A DNA stretch of 64,000 nt from an uncultured Phocaeicola sp. (GCA_948566455.1 CAOYQO010000002.1:1-64000), one strand, 5' to 3'; numbered from the stretch's first letter, positions 52,512 to 61,680 are shown. A program made the numbers and translations. Notes: generated by a model not told the origin, from the letters alone.

Positions 52512-52603
52512 TATTTCATAAATGTTGTTTGGAGGTGTAAAGGTAACATAAATAAAAGAGGAAAAGCCCTATCGGCACATCTTTTTACATAAAAATGAAA
52601 AAA

Positions 52604-52658
52604 GCTACAAGCTACAAGTGGCTGCACTATATTCCGAAAGGCACTCGTAGCTTGTAGC
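52604..52658. terminator. Palindrome ending the atp operon
   Basis: Arms 52604-52620 and 52642-52658 (built from AGCTACA units) are complementary with one mismatch; TAGCTTTTTTC follows in the direction of the atp operon, directly after the gamma-subunit gene. Confidence 0.7.
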
Positions 52659-52676
52659 TTGTAACCCGTAGCTTTC

Positions 52677-53564
52677 TTACTTGAGACTTCCCGCGATTAT
52701 ATCCAATAATTCGTTTGTAATCGCTTGCTGTCTGCTTTTATTATATTGCTTCGTCAAATCTTGTATCAGTTCATTCGCATTATCTGTTGCAGTCTGCATA
52801 GCAAGTGTACGGGCAGCATGTTCAGAGGCATTGGAATCTTGAAGTACAGTAAAAAGCTTCTGGCTCAACACCTTTGGCAGCAAATCTGCAATAAGTTGTC
52901 CGACAGATGGCTCCACTATATAATCATTCTGAAAACCGCGTTTTCCCGATCCTTCTGTTGCAGCAGTTGCTTCCACCTTACTTAAATCAATAGGAAGATA
53001 TTCCTCACGCGTTAGTATCTGTGACCCCATCGACTTGAAGTGATGGTAGATCAGCTCTACACGGTCGATTTGTTTTTCTACAAACTCTTGCATCAACAAT
53101 CCAGCAAGTTCATATGCTTGCACATAGGATGGTTTCTCTGCCATTCCCTGATAATTTCCTCGCGATGTATAGCCTAACTTCTTAGTAGCTTGTTCCACCT
53201 TCTTTCCTATAGGATATATCAGGATGTTCTCCTTACCAAGTGATTTGTATTCTTCCAGCGTTTCTCCAAGCTTCTTTACCACATTCGCATTGAAAGCTCC
53301 GCACAGCGAACTGTTGGATGAGAAAACCACGACCGCTACCCGCGTAACAGGACGCACTTCGGTATAAGGCGACTCGAACGTGGCATCTGTAGACAAGAAG
53401 TTTGTCAGAATTTCATTCAGTTTCTGTTGATAAGGCAGCATATTCTCAATCCGCGATTGTGCTTTGTGCAACTTTGCGGATGCCACCATCTTCATCGCCG
53501 ATGTAATCTGACGCGTACTCTTGACGGAGTTTATTCTGTTTTTTACTTCTTTTAAAGAACCCAT
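52677..53564 (-). CDS. atpG: ATP synthase gamma subunit
   Basis: The 295-residue protein is the central rotor stalk of F1. The N-terminal helix SLKEVKNRINSVKSTRQITSAMKMV and C-terminal ARTLAMQTATDNANELI form the antiparallel coiled coil in the alpha3beta3 ring. It is the last gene of the atp operon, separated from atpA by a repeat-containing spacer of about 90 bases. Confidence 0.96.
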   Translation of the reverse strand: MGSLKEVKNRINSVKSTRQITSAMKMVASAKLHKAQSRIENMLPYQQKLNEILTNFLSTDATFESPYTEVRPVTRVAVVVFSSNSSLCGAFNANVVKKLGETLEEYKSLGKENILIYPIGKKVEQATKKLGYTSRGNYQGMAEKPSYVQAYELAGLLMQEFVEKQIDRVELIYHHFKSMGSQILTREEYLPIDLSKVEATAATEGSGKRGFQNDYIVEPSVGQLIADLLPKVLSQKLFTVLQDSNASEHAARTLAMQTATDNANELIQDLTKQYNKSRQQAITNELLDIIAGSLK

Positions 53565-53575
53565 AGCATCTTTTT

Positions 53576-53658
53576 TAGTGGTAAGTGATTAATGATTAGT
53601 GATAAGCGGCACATGAGCGCATACCACTAATCACTTGTCACTAAACGTTAATCACTAA
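53576..53658. repeat. AGTGATTAG-type palindrome between atpA and atpG
   Basis: AGTGATTA-type units on both sides (53576-53606 and 53624-53658) are imperfect complements. The stop codon of atpA falls inside the right part. It could modulate the downstream gene. Confidence 0.6.
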
Positions 53659-55241
53659 TCCAAATATTGTTTCGACATGAGATCCGCAGTTTCCTCTATC
53701 TTCTTACAAACATCATCATCAATGACACCACTCTTTAGTACATCGAGTACATCCGCACGATGATTCATTTCAAGTGCTTCCAAAAAACTACGTTCAAAAT
53801 CAGTCACCTTATCTAACGGAACATTACGCAACAGTCCATGAGTACCACAATAAAGAATGGCAATCTGCTTCTCTACCGGCATCGGACTATATTGCGGTTG
53901 AACCAACAAACGGGTATTCTTTTGTCCCTTATCAATGGTCAGTGCTGTAACAGGATCCATATCGCCGCTGAACTTTGTAAATGCTTCCAGTTCACGATAT
54001 TGCGCCTGGTCTATCTTTAATGTACCGGCCACTTTCTTCATCGCCTTAATCTGAGCATTACCACCCACACGACTCACGGAAATACCTACGTTAATAGCCG
54101 GACGGTTACCTTGGTTAAACAAATCAGTATCAAGGAATATCTGTCCGTCGGTGATAGAAATCACATTCGTCGGAATATAGGCAGATACGTCTCCTGCCTG
54201 CGTTTCGATGATAGGCAATGCAGTCAGTGATCCGCCACCTTTCACTTTACCTTTCAGGCTTTCCGGCAAATCATTCATTTCACGTGCCACTTCTTCCTGA
54301 TTAATAATACGCGCAGCACGCTCCAGCAAACGGGAGTGCAGATAGAAGATATCACCCGGATACGCTTCACGTCCTGATGGACGGCGTAATATCAGTGATA
54401 CTTCACGATAAGCTACGGCCTGCTTAGAAAGATCATCGTAAACTACCAATGCATGACGACCGGTATCACGGAAATATTCACCAATGGCAGCACCTGCAAA
54501 CGGAGCATAATATTGCAACGCGGCTGGATCACCTGCCGTAGCAGCAACAACAATCGTATAATCCATTGCACCATATTCACGCAATGTGTTTACAATGGTA
54601 GCGACCGTAGAAGCTTTCTGACCAATAGCTACATAGATACAATACACAGGGTTTCCTGCTTCATAATTGGCGCGTTGATTGATGATCGTATCGATAGCAA
54701 TAGCTGTCTTTCCCGTCTGACGGTCACCGATGATCAACTCACGTTGTCCGCGACCGATAGGTATCATAGCATCCACGGCCTTCAATCCGGTTTGCAACGG
54801 CTGATTTACAGGCTGGCGAAAGATAACACCCGGTGCTTTACGTTCCAAAGGCATCTCACACAGTTCTCCACCAATAAGACCTTTGCCGTCCAGTGGTGCC
54901 CCCAACGGATCGATAACACGTCCCAGCATACCCTCTCCCGCCATAATGGAAGCGATTCGCTTGGTACGCTTTACGACGTAGCCTTCTTTGATTTTATCTG
55001 TAGGGCCCAGCAAAACAGCGCCTACGTTGTCCTCTTCCAGGTTCATCACAATCGCCTTGATACCGTTATCAAACTCCAACAGTTCGTTTGCTTCGGCATT
55101 GCGCAGTCCATAGATACGTGCCACACCGTCACTGACTTGCAGCACCGTACCGATTTCATCCAACTGCACACGGGTATCGATTCCCTCTAACTGGTGACGG
55201 AGAATATCGGAGACTTCGCTTACTTTTATATTTTCAGACAT
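53655..55241 (-). CDS. atpA: ATP synthase alpha subunit
   Basis: The 528-residue F1 subunit has the P-loop GDRQTGKTA (about 170), the catalytic-arginine region ISVSRVGG and the start EVSDILRHQLEGI. It binds nucleotide at the non-catalytic sites and joins the peripheral stalk at its N-terminus. It follows atpH by 27 bases. Confidence 0.97.
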   Translation of the reverse strand: MSENIKVSEVSDILRHQLEGIDTRVQLDEIGTVLQVSDGVARIYGLRNAEANELLEFDNGIKAIVMNLEEDNVGAVLLGPTDKIKEGYVVKRTKRIASIMAGEGMLGRVIDPLGAPLDGKGLIGGELCEMPLERKAPGVIFRQPVNQPLQTGLKAVDAMIPIGRGQRELIIGDRQTGKTAIAIDTIINQRANYEAGNPVYCIYVAIGQKASTVATIVNTLREYGAMDYTIVVAATAGDPAALQYYAPFAGAAIGEYFRDTGRHALVVYDDLSKQAVAYREVSLILRRPSGREAYPGDIFYLHSRLLERAARIINQEEVAREMNDLPESLKGKVKGGGSLTALPIIETQAGDVSAYIPTNVISITDGQIFLDTDLFNQGNRPAINVGISVSRVGGNAQIKAMKKVAGTLKIDQAQYRELEAFTKFSGDMDPVTALTIDKGQKNTRLLVQPQYSPMPVEKQIAILYCGTHGLLRNVPLDKVTDFERSFLEALEMNHRADVLDVLKSGVIDDDVCKKIEETADLMSKQYLD

Positions 55242-55248
55242 GTTTCTT

Positions 55249-55267
55249 TAGTGATTAATGATTAGTG
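55249..55267. repeat. AGTGATTA-type repeat between atpA and atpH
   Basis: TTAGTGATTAATGATTAGTG-like sequence, the same family as the other spacer palindromes, directly next to the atpH stop codon. Confidence 0.5.
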
Positions 55268-55268
55268 C

Positions 55269-55829
55269 TTATACAATTCTTCTGTTCTTATCAATGAACT
55301 GTTGTTTCACTCTCTTAAGTTGCGTGGCAATGCTGGCATCCAGGCGGAAATCGTTAATATCAAATATGAAACCTCCTTCAATAGAAGGATCAACTTCAGT
55401 TTGCAACTCCATCTGTGCATGTAGCAGAGCAGAAGCACTATTCCGAATGCGTTCCCAGACATCCCGGCTCACAGGTACGGCGGTAATCAGTTTTCCTACG
55501 CCAATATGCTTCAACTTCCTGTATAGGTCGAGATAAGTCAGACAGATGTACTGCAAATAGTACTCCCGCCGATTTCTCAGCACAAGGGTGATAAAGCGGG
55601 AAAATTCCCGGCTCACTTCTCCATTGCCTACAGCAGCGGTGCAAATCAGAGCAAACTTCTCCTTGATTTTCAAAATGGGATTATCCAACGCCTCACGTAA
55701 ATCAGGATGCTTACGAAAGCTCCGTTCCAGCATACGCAATTCATGATATACGCGGTCTTCTGCCCCCGTATCTTTCGCGTATTCTATCAACGCTTTGGCA
55801 TATCGCATCGAAACAATTCCTATATCCAT
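55269..55829 (-). CDS. atpH: ATP synthase delta subunit
   Basis: The 186-residue delta (OSCP) subunit caps the F1 head and binds the b-subunit stalk. MRYAKALIEYAKD at the start and the C-terminal DPSIEGGFIFDINDFRLDASI are family hallmarks. It lies between atpF and atpA. Confidence 0.93.
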   Translation of the reverse strand: MDIGIVSMRYAKALIEYAKDTGAEDRVYHELRMLERSFRKHPDLREALDNPILKIKEKFALICTAAVGNGEVSREFSRFITLVLRNRREYYLQYICLTYLDLYRKLKHIGVGKLITAVPVSRDVWERIRNSASALLHAQMELQTEVDPSIEGGFIFDINDFRLDASIATQLKRVKQQFIDKNRRIV

Positions 55830-55839
55830 TTCCTTTAAT

Positions 55840-55905
55840 TATTAGTGATCAGCGATTCATAATCAGCATTACGCTAATCACTCATCGCCAATCGCTTTAT
55901 CGCTA
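55840..55905. repeat. AGTGATCAGCGAT-type palindrome between atpH and atpF
   Basis: ATTAGTGATCAGCGATT and its approximate complement AATCACTCATCGCCAATCGC face each other in the short spacer. Same family as other spacer palindromes. Confidence 0.5.
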
Positions 55906-55906
55906 C

Positions 55907-56413
55907 TTAATTGCTTCTTGAGGCTGCCAGCACTTCGTCCAGCATCCGGTCTATCATCTCCATTTGTTCGTGCTCTTCATCCAGATTCTTACGGATTACT
56001 TTCTCCGCAATATCTACAGAAAGCACGGCAACCTGGCGACGAATATCACGTATTGCCTCTTCTTTTTCTTGCTGTATCTGCTTCTTCACATCGTCCAGCT
56101 CTTTCTGCGCGGCAACTTCCGCCTGCTTGCGTGCTTCGACGATAATCTTGTCACGCTCGTGCATCGCCTCCCGCAGAATGCGCCCTTGCTCCTTATTGGC
56201 AGCAGCAACCAATGCTTCACTCTCAGCTTTCAGCCTTTGAAGTTGCGCATTAGCTTCTTTTGCCACTTCCAGCGATTGGTCAATGTAGGTTCTACGACCT
56301 TCTACCATTTTGGTAATGACAGGAAAGCCATACTTCGCCAACACCACGAACACCACGCCGAATGACAAAAGCATCCAGAACAGCAGACCACTATCGGGTA
56401 ATAACAATGACAT
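55907..56413 (-). CDS. atpF: ATP synthase subunit b
   Basis: The 168-residue protein has one N-terminal membrane helix (about 9 to 28) and a long charged helix that dimerises as the peripheral stalk. It is the only b gene here, so it should form a homodimer. It lies 18 bases after atpE. Confidence 0.95.
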   Translation of the reverse strand: MSLLLPDSGLLFWMLLSFGVVFVVLAKYGFPVITKMVEGRRTYIDQSLEVAKEANAQLQRLKAESEALVAAANKEQGRILREAMHERDKIIVEARKQAEVAAQKELDDVKKQIQQEKEEAIRDIRRQVAVLSVDIAEKVIRKNLDEEHEQMEMIDRMLDEVLAASRSN

Positions 56414-56431
56414 AATTTATCTATATTTTAA

Positions 56432-56689
56432 TTATAAGAAGAACACTAACAGACACACAACTACCGCCAACAGGGCAACGCCTTCAATCAATGCAGCGGC
56501 AATAATCATGTTCATACGAATGTCTCCTGATGCTTCCGGCTGGCGGGCAATAGCCTCCATAGCTGAACCACCAATTTTACCAATACCTAAACCTGCGCCG
56601 ATAACGGCAAGTCCGGCGCCAAGTGCTGCACCCAATTTACTAATTCCAGCAGCAGCTGCAGTAGCTTGCAATAATACAGATAGTAACAT
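56432..56689 (-). CDS. atpE: ATP synthase subunit c
   Basis: The 85-residue proteolipid has two membrane helices with the loop ARQPEASGDI and the ion-binding glutamate in AALIEGVALLAVVV. The residues around it (EGVA rather than the ETxxxY pattern of sodium rotors) and the absence of a Gln in helix 1 argue for protons. Several rings of Gly/Ala mark the helix packing. Confidence 0.96.
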   Translation of the reverse strand: MLLSVLLQATAAAAGISKLGAALGAGLAVIGAGLGIGKIGGSAMEAIARQPEASGDIRMNMIIAAALIEGVALLAVVVCLLVFFL

Positions 56690-56716
56690 AATTCTTAATT
56701 TTTAAATGGTTTATTA

Positions 56717-57868
56717 TTAATTGTTGTTTTCTTTCACTTTAACTTCTTTATGTTCTTCCTGGGCCAATCCGATGAATACGGCAGACAACATAGTGAATAC
56801 ATATGCCTGGATAAATGCTACCAGCAACTCCAACGCATTCATAAAGATGTTGAACAGCACAGAGGCTACGGTCAGCGTACCATTTAATGCAGGACCCATG
56901 CTGGCAGAAATAAAGATGAGGCACGTCAATACCAGCATTGCCATGTGCCCGGCCAACATATTGGCAAAAAGACGGATCATCAAAGCAAACGGCTTGGTAA
57001 AGATACCGAAGAATTCAATAAAAGGCATCATCGGCACAGGTACTTTTAACCACCAGGGCACATCCGGCCAAAAGATATCTTTCCAATAAGTTTTCGTTCC
57101 AAACAGGTTGACGGCAACAAACGTAAAGAGTGCCAGCACCATCGTAATAGCGATATTACCTGTCACATTGGCTCCACCCGGAAAGATGGGAATCAACCCC
57201 ATGATATTATTTATAAAGATGAAGAAGAACGCTGTCAGCAGGTAAGGTGCAAACTTCCGATATTTCGGCCCTACACAACTCTTGATGATATCGTCGTTCA
57301 CCATCATAATAAACATCTCCATAAAACCGATGAAGCCACCCGGGGCTGCACTGCCTTGCGGATGTTTTCGATACCACTGAGCAACAGCCAAAATAATAAT
57401 CAGTAGCAATACACTGTTAATCAGCAATGACAACGTCACTTTGGTGATCGAAATATCCCAAGGACGTATTTCATTTCCAGCTGCGTCATATTCTACCACT
57501 TTACCTTCGTATTTACTACCTTCCGGGGCGATAGAGAATCCTTCGTAAGAACCTTCATTCTCTTCCAAACGAGAAGAGAGAAAAGCATGCCAGCCAGTCT
57601 GCGAACTATATACGATAATAGGCAACGGAATAGTAACATGCGTCTTTCCCCATGTGGTGATGTGCCATTCGTAAGCATCGCCAATATGTCCGAAGACGAT
57701 TTCTTTCACATCTACCGTATTTTCTTTCTGTTCGGCAGAAGTGACATCATCCCGTTTGGCTATGCTGTCAAGCTCCGCTTCACCCCCCTGTGCCGCAACG
57801 GGCAGAGTGGTGAACAGCATTCCCAGCATCAGGAGTATTCCAGTCAATAGATTACGCATTTGTCTCAT
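56717..57868 (-). CDS. atpB: ATP synthase subunit a with N-terminal extension
   Basis: The 383-residue subunit is longer than usual (about 270 in E. coli). The proton-path arginine is seen in ALMIRLFANMLAGH and the glutamine/histidine region near the C-terminus follows. The N-terminus is a signal-peptide-like stretch (LLMLGMLFTTLPVAAQG) and then about 120 soluble residues before the first membrane helix near 160. The extension would face the periplasm. The start overlaps the AtpI-like gene by 17 bases; ATG 57859 is an alternative. Confidence 0.93.
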   Translation of the reverse strand: MRQMRNLLTGILLMLGMLFTTLPVAAQGGEAELDSIAKRDDVTSAEQKENTVDVKEIVFGHIGDAYEWHITTWGKTHVTIPLPIIVYSSQTGWHAFLSSRLEENEGSYEGFSIAPEGSKYEGKVVEYDAAGNEIRPWDISITKVTLSLLINSVLLLIIILAVAQWYRKHPQGSAAPGGFIGFMEMFIMMVNDDIIKSCVGPKYRKFAPYLLTAFFFIFINNIMGLIPIFPGGANVTGNIAITMVLALFTFVAVNLFGTKTYWKDIFWPDVPWWLKVPVPMMPFIEFFGIFTKPFALMIRLFANMLAGHMAMLVLTCLIFISASMGPALNGTLTVASVLFNIFMNALELLVAFIQAYVFTMLSAVFIGLAQEEHKEVKVKENNN

Positions 57869-58277
57869 TTTTCTTTTCTTTTTTCTGTTTCTTTCCTACT
57901 TCATAAGTAAAGAAGAACCACGTCTCATATATCAAATAGACTATGTAATAAAGGATGAATGTCAACAGAAATAACTTGGCTTCTTCACGTACTGCAAAGC
58001 AATACACCACCAAGAGTATCACGGAGAGCAACATTTTCATCACTTTCATCGCCATGTAAAGCAGCAACATCTTCTGCGGGGCATGTTTACGACACGCGTC
58101 GAACATAGATATTTCGAAAAAACCGAACAAGAAGAAATACACCGGAATAAAAGGGTATCCTCCGAAATAGTGTCCAGGTAATAGATAATGTAAAATCCCT
58201 GCGCCCACCCATCCTGCTATTAACGTTAACAGGGTGATCTGGTATAAGAAATTGCGTTTTGTCAAGCTGATACTCAT
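57852..58277 (-). CDS. Four-helix membrane protein in the atp operon (AtpI-like)
   Basis: The 141-residue product has four hydrophobic segments (about 13-32, 42-58, 70-90, 100-122) and a basic tail (GKKQKKEKKNE). Its place between atpC and atpB and the topology fit the loosely conserved AtpI-type assembly factor that helps c-ring formation. The sequence itself shows no AtpI motif that I recognise, so the call rests on position and topology. It overlaps atpB by 17 bases. Confidence 0.7.
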   Translation of the reverse strand: MSISLTKRNFLYQITLLTLIAGWVGAGILHYLLPGHYFGGYPFIPVYFFLFGFFEISMFDACRKHAPQKMLLLYMAMKVMKMLLSVILLVVYCFAVREEAKLFLLTFILYYIVYLIYETWFFFTYEVGKKQKKEKKNETNA

Positions 58278-58327
58278 AGTACTAAATTAAAAATTAGAAA
58301 TAAAAGATAATTCCGGAAAAGGAAACA

Positions 58328-58573
58328 TTAGTCAACACAGGCGGAAACCACTCCACCGCTTAACTCAACGAACCCACCTTCGATATCAAGAGTCTGTTCT
58401 TCGCCCCCTTCCGGTACATATATCACCTTTCCTTCACGAAGTGAGGACACGATGGGTGCATGTTGCGGAAGAATGGTAAACGTTCCTATCGTTCCAGGCA
58501 GCGTTACACTTTCAATCTCTCCATTATATATTTCCTTTTCAGGAGACACTATGTTCAAATACAACTTCTTCAT
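58328..58573 (-). CDS. atpC: ATP synthase epsilon subunit, short form
   Basis: The 81-residue protein covers only the N-terminal beta-sandwich of epsilon (LNIVSPEKEIYNGEIESVTLPG). The C-terminal helical hairpin that inhibits ATP hydrolysis in E. coli (about 139 residues in all) is absent. It lies 24 bases after atpD. Confidence 0.93.
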   Translation of the reverse strand: MKKLYLNIVSPEKEIYNGEIESVTLPGTIGTFTILPQHAPIVSSLREGKVIYVPEGGEEQTLDIEGGFVELSGGVVSACVD

Positions 58574-58597
58574 AGCCTCTTTCCCTTCTTCTAATTT

Positions 58598-60118
58598 TTA
58601 ACCATTTACTTGTTCCAATAACTTCTTGCCTTTCTCTATTGCTTCTTCAATCGTACCAACATTCAGGAAAGCAGGTTCGGGCAGATAGTCCACCTCACCA
58701 TCCAGAATCATCTTAAAGCCTTTGATAGTATCTTCTATTGGCACCATCGTTCCCGGTACACCGGTAAACTGTTCGGCAACTGCAAACGGTTGCGACAAGA
58801 AACGTTGTACACGGCGTGCACGATTCACTAATGTACGGTCGGCGTCCGAAAGCTCTTCCATACCAAGAATAGAAATAATATCCTGTAGTTCTTTGTTACG
58901 CTGCAAGATTTGTTTCACCCGTTGTGCCACTTCATAATGCTCTTCTCCTACAACATGCGGGTCAAGAATACGTGAAGTGGATTCCAAAGGATCAACAGCA
59001 GGGTAAATACCCAACTCAGTAATCTTACGACTCAACACCGTTGTAGCATCCAAGTGCGTAAAGGTAGTAGCAGGCGCCGGGTCAGTCAAGTCATCGGCAG
59101 GTACATATACAGCCTGCACGGAAGTGATAGACCCATTGCGGGTAGAAGTAATACGTTCTTGCATTGCACCCATTTCAGTAGCCAACGTTGGTTGGTAACC
59201 TACAGCCGAAGGCATACGTCCCAGCAAAGCAGATACTTCGGAACCAGCTTGTGTAAAACGGAAAATATTATCTATAAAGAACAATATATCACGCGAGCCA
59301 CCGGTTTCAGCACCCTGGTCGCGGAAAGACTCAGCTACTGTCAGTCCGGATAATGCCACAGATTGACGTGCACCGGGAGGTTCGTTCATCTGACCGAATA
59401 TTAAAGAAACCTGTGATTTCTCCACTTCATTGTAATCCACTTTAGACAAGTCCCAGTTTCCTTCTTCCATACTTTTCTTGAACTCCTCACCATAACGGAT
59501 CACACCGGATTCAATCATTTCACGCAAGAGGTCGTTACCTTCACGGGTACGCTCTCCTACTCCTGCAAACACAGAAAAACCATGCTGCTTCTTGGCAATA
59601 TTATTGATGAGTTCCTGGATCAGTACTGTTTTGCCTACACCAGCTCCACCGAACAAACCGATCTTGCCACCCTTGCTATAAGGCTCCAGCAAGTCGATAA
59701 CCTTGATACCTGTATAGAGCACCTCTTGTACGGTAGTCAAATCTTCAAACTTAGGAGGATCACGGTGTATGGGATAAGCACCGGCACGGTCTAGCTCTTT
59801 CATACCGTCGATGGAATCACCCACTACATTCATTAACCGACCTTTAATCTGGTCGCCCACCGGCATAGTAATAGGACCGCCTGTGGGATGCACTTTCATA
59901 CCCCTCTGCAAGCCGTCTGTACTATCCATGGCTACGGTTCTCACCGTGTTCTCGCCGATGTGTTGCTGCACTTCTACGATTAATGTTTTTCCATTTGATC
60001 TTTTTATCTCCAGTGCGTCATGGATACTTGGAAGCATCAATTCGGCATCCGTACCCTCAAAATAGACGTCTACTACCGGTCCGATGACCTGAGAGATATG
60101 TCCGATAATTTGTGACAT
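58598..60118 (-). CDS. atpD: ATP synthase beta subunit
   Basis: The 506-residue catalytic subunit starts ISQVIGPVVDVYFEG and has the P-loop GGAGVGKTVL, the catalytic Glu region GERTREGNDL and ALSGLTVAESFRD. I chose ATG 60118 (MSQIIGHI). It opens the atp operon, unlike E. coli where it is near the end. Confidence 0.97.
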   Translation of the reverse strand: MSQIIGHISQVIGPVVDVYFEGTDAELMLPSIHDALEIKRSNGKTLIVEVQQHIGENTVRTVAMDSTDGLQRGMKVHPTGGPITMPVGDQIKGRLMNVVGDSIDGMKELDRAGAYPIHRDPPKFEDLTTVQEVLYTGIKVIDLLEPYSKGGKIGLFGGAGVGKTVLIQELINNIAKKQHGFSVFAGVGERTREGNDLLREMIESGVIRYGEEFKKSMEEGNWDLSKVDYNEVEKSQVSLIFGQMNEPPGARQSVALSGLTVAESFRDQGAETGGSRDILFFIDNIFRFTQAGSEVSALLGRMPSAVGYQPTLATEMGAMQERITSTRNGSITSVQAVYVPADDLTDPAPATTFTHLDATTVLSRKITELGIYPAVDPLESTSRILDPHVVGEEHYEVAQRVKQILQRNKELQDIISILGMEELSDADRTLVNRARRVQRFLSQPFAVAEQFTGVPGTMVPIEDTIKGFKMILDGEVDYLPEPAFLNVGTIEEAIEKGKKLLEQVNG

Positions 60119-60267
60119 AAGCAATCTTTTTATATAATTTCTCTTTTTCTAAACTCTTCGAGTCGCGTTCTTGTCATTCCGCTGCTATGAGCTTAACACC
60201 TATTGAATAGTTTTTGTTCAAAGCTTCAAATCTTAATTCTAACGGGATAGTTACATAAGCAACTTTG

Positions 60268-60275
60268 CAAATGTA
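60268..60275 (-). promoter_or_regulatory. -7 promoter element of the atp operon
   Basis: The minus strand reads TACATTTG, matching TAnnTTTG; this would give a leader of about 140 bases before atpD. Confidence 0.5.
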
Positions 60276-60426
60276 AACACAAAAACTTTCAGATTGTACT
60301 CTATGAAAACGTTTTTTCTATAAATTATACCCTTTTGAACTATTATTACTACAATCAGAACAAAAAAGCGACATCCATTTAACGTTGCTTAAACATTCAC
60401 CAACAGATACAAAGAAGGAATTCTGT

Positions 60427-60434
60427 TATTTTTG
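60427..60434 (+). promoter_or_regulatory. -7 promoter element of the peroxidase gene
   Basis: TATTTTTG matches TAnnTTTG, about 50 bases before the ATG. Confidence 0.5.
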
Positions 60435-60482
60435 TATGAACAAAACAACATTTAGCAAGTTATCTTTTGAAGTATAAATTTA

Positions 60483-61442
60483 ATGAAAGGAAAAAGCATG
60501 AATTCACACCAAAATCCATTCGCAGGAAACACCCCACAGGATGTAACTGAAAGACAAGGCGAAAATGCCATTTTCATTGTTTACAAATTAAATCAATCTC
60601 CTGATTCAGTTGAGAAAGTAAAAGATGTATGTGCCAATTTCTCGGCATTAATACGTAGTATGCGTAACCGTTTTCCCGATGCACAGTTCAGTAGCACGAT
60701 AAGCTTTGGTGCAGACGTATGGGACCGTATTTTCCCAGGCAAAGGTAGGCCCAAAGAACTGGAAGTTTTTAAGGAAATCAAGGGAAGTAAACAAATAGCA
60801 GTATCTACCCCTGGTGATATATTGTTTCATATCCGCGCTAAGCAAATGGGGTTATGTTACGAGTTTGCCTCTATTATTGATGAAAAGCTGAAAGGCGCTG
60901 TTGAAGCTATTGATGAAACTCATGGTTTTAGATATATGGATGGCAAAGCAATCATTGGGTTCGTAGATGGAACAGAATCTCCGGCTGTAGACGAAAATCC
61001 TTATCACTTTGCCGTAGTTGGTGAAGAAGATCCTGATTTTGCCGGTGGAAGTTATGTATTTGTGCAGAAATATATTCATGACATGGATGCCTGGAATGCC
61101 CTTTCGGTAGAAGAACAGGAAAAAGTGATAGGCCGACGTAAATTCAATGATGTAGAGTTATCAGATGAAGAAAAACCGGCTAATGCTCACAATGCAGTTG
61201 CTAATATTGGTGATGATCTTAAAATAGTACGTGCCAATATGCCATTTGCAAATACAGCAAAAAGAGAATATGGAACCTATTTTATAGGTTATGCAAGCAC
61301 ATTCAGTACTACGCGTCAGATGCTGGAAAGTATGTTTATTGGAAATCCGGTAGGTAACACCGATCGTTTATTGGATTTCAGTACTGCAATTACAGGAACT
61401 CTGTTCTTTGCACCGTCCTATGATTTTCTTGGAGAAGAGTAG
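60483..61442 (+). CDS. Dyp-type heme peroxidase
   Basis: The 319-residue protein has the Dyp signature GFVDG (159 to 163) with the catalytic Asp, the proximal heme histidine region YVFVQKYIHDMDAW (about 195 to 208) and an Arg-containing segment (AKREYGTYFIGYAS) near 265. It reduces hydrogen peroxide with a still unknown electron donor. It has no signal peptide and no encapsulin gene beside it, so it is probably cytoplasmic. A second ATG at 60498 (MNSHQNPF) is an equally likely start. In an anaerobe it would protect against oxygen exposure. Confidence 0.93.
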   Translation: MKGKSMNSHQNPFAGNTPQDVTERQGENAIFIVYKLNQSPDSVEKVKDVCANFSALIRSMRNRFPDAQFSSTISFGADVWDRIFPGKGRPKELEVFKEIKGSKQIAVSTPGDILFHIRAKQMGLCYEFASIIDEKLKGAVEAIDETHGFRYMDGKAIIGFVDGTESPAVDENPYHFAVVGEEDPDFAGGSYVFVQKYIHDMDAWNALSVEEQEKVIGRRKFNDVELSDEEKPANAHNAVANIGDDLKIVRANMPFANTAKREYGTYFIGYASTFSTTRQMLESMFIGNPVGNTDRLLDFSTAITGTLFFAPSYDFLGEE

Positions 61443-61456
61443 TAACAAGAAGACAT

Positions 61457-61523
61457 AAAAAAAGCTATCTATCCCAGACAGCCAATTTTTTGTTAACCTT
61501 AAATCTAATACTATGAAAAACAC
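61457..61523 (-). ncRNA. Candidate small RNA of about 67 nt
   Basis: On the minus strand a perfect promoter (61558-61528) is followed about 60 bases later by a terminator hairpin (61482-61464) and seven U residues (61463-61457). There is no coding frame longer than a few codons in between. The start is placed about 5 bases after the -7 element. It lies between convergent genes (peroxidase and acetyltransferase). I do not recognise an Rfam family. Confidence 0.65.
61464..61482 (-). terminator. Terminator of the candidate small RNA
   Basis: A 7-bp stem with one G-T pair (61464-61470 with 61476-61482), 5-base loop, then seven T residues on the minus strand. Confidence 0.7.
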
Positions 61524-61527
61524 ATTG

Positions 61528-61558
61528 CAAAGGTACGGCTTTTCTTGATTTCTCCAAA
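61528..61558 (-). promoter_or_regulatory. Promoter of the candidate small RNA
   Basis: The minus strand shows TTTG (61558-61555), 19 bases, then TACCTTTG (61535-61528), the exact Bacteroides consensus and spacing. Confidence 0.75.
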
Positions 61559-61680
61559 TTTCAGAGTCATTTCACTGCATTTTACAACAAGGTTTAATAG
61601 TTGCATCCACCTTGTTAACAGTTTGCCAAGAAAAAGACGGAAATAACGCTATATTCTAAACAGGAATTAAGAATAATACA

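Larger units (their letters stand above)
60119..60482. other. Divergent intergenic region of 360 bases
   Basis: It holds the promoters of the atp operon (60268-60275) and of the peroxidase gene (60427-60434). I see no gene and no strong hairpin. Confidence 0.55.
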
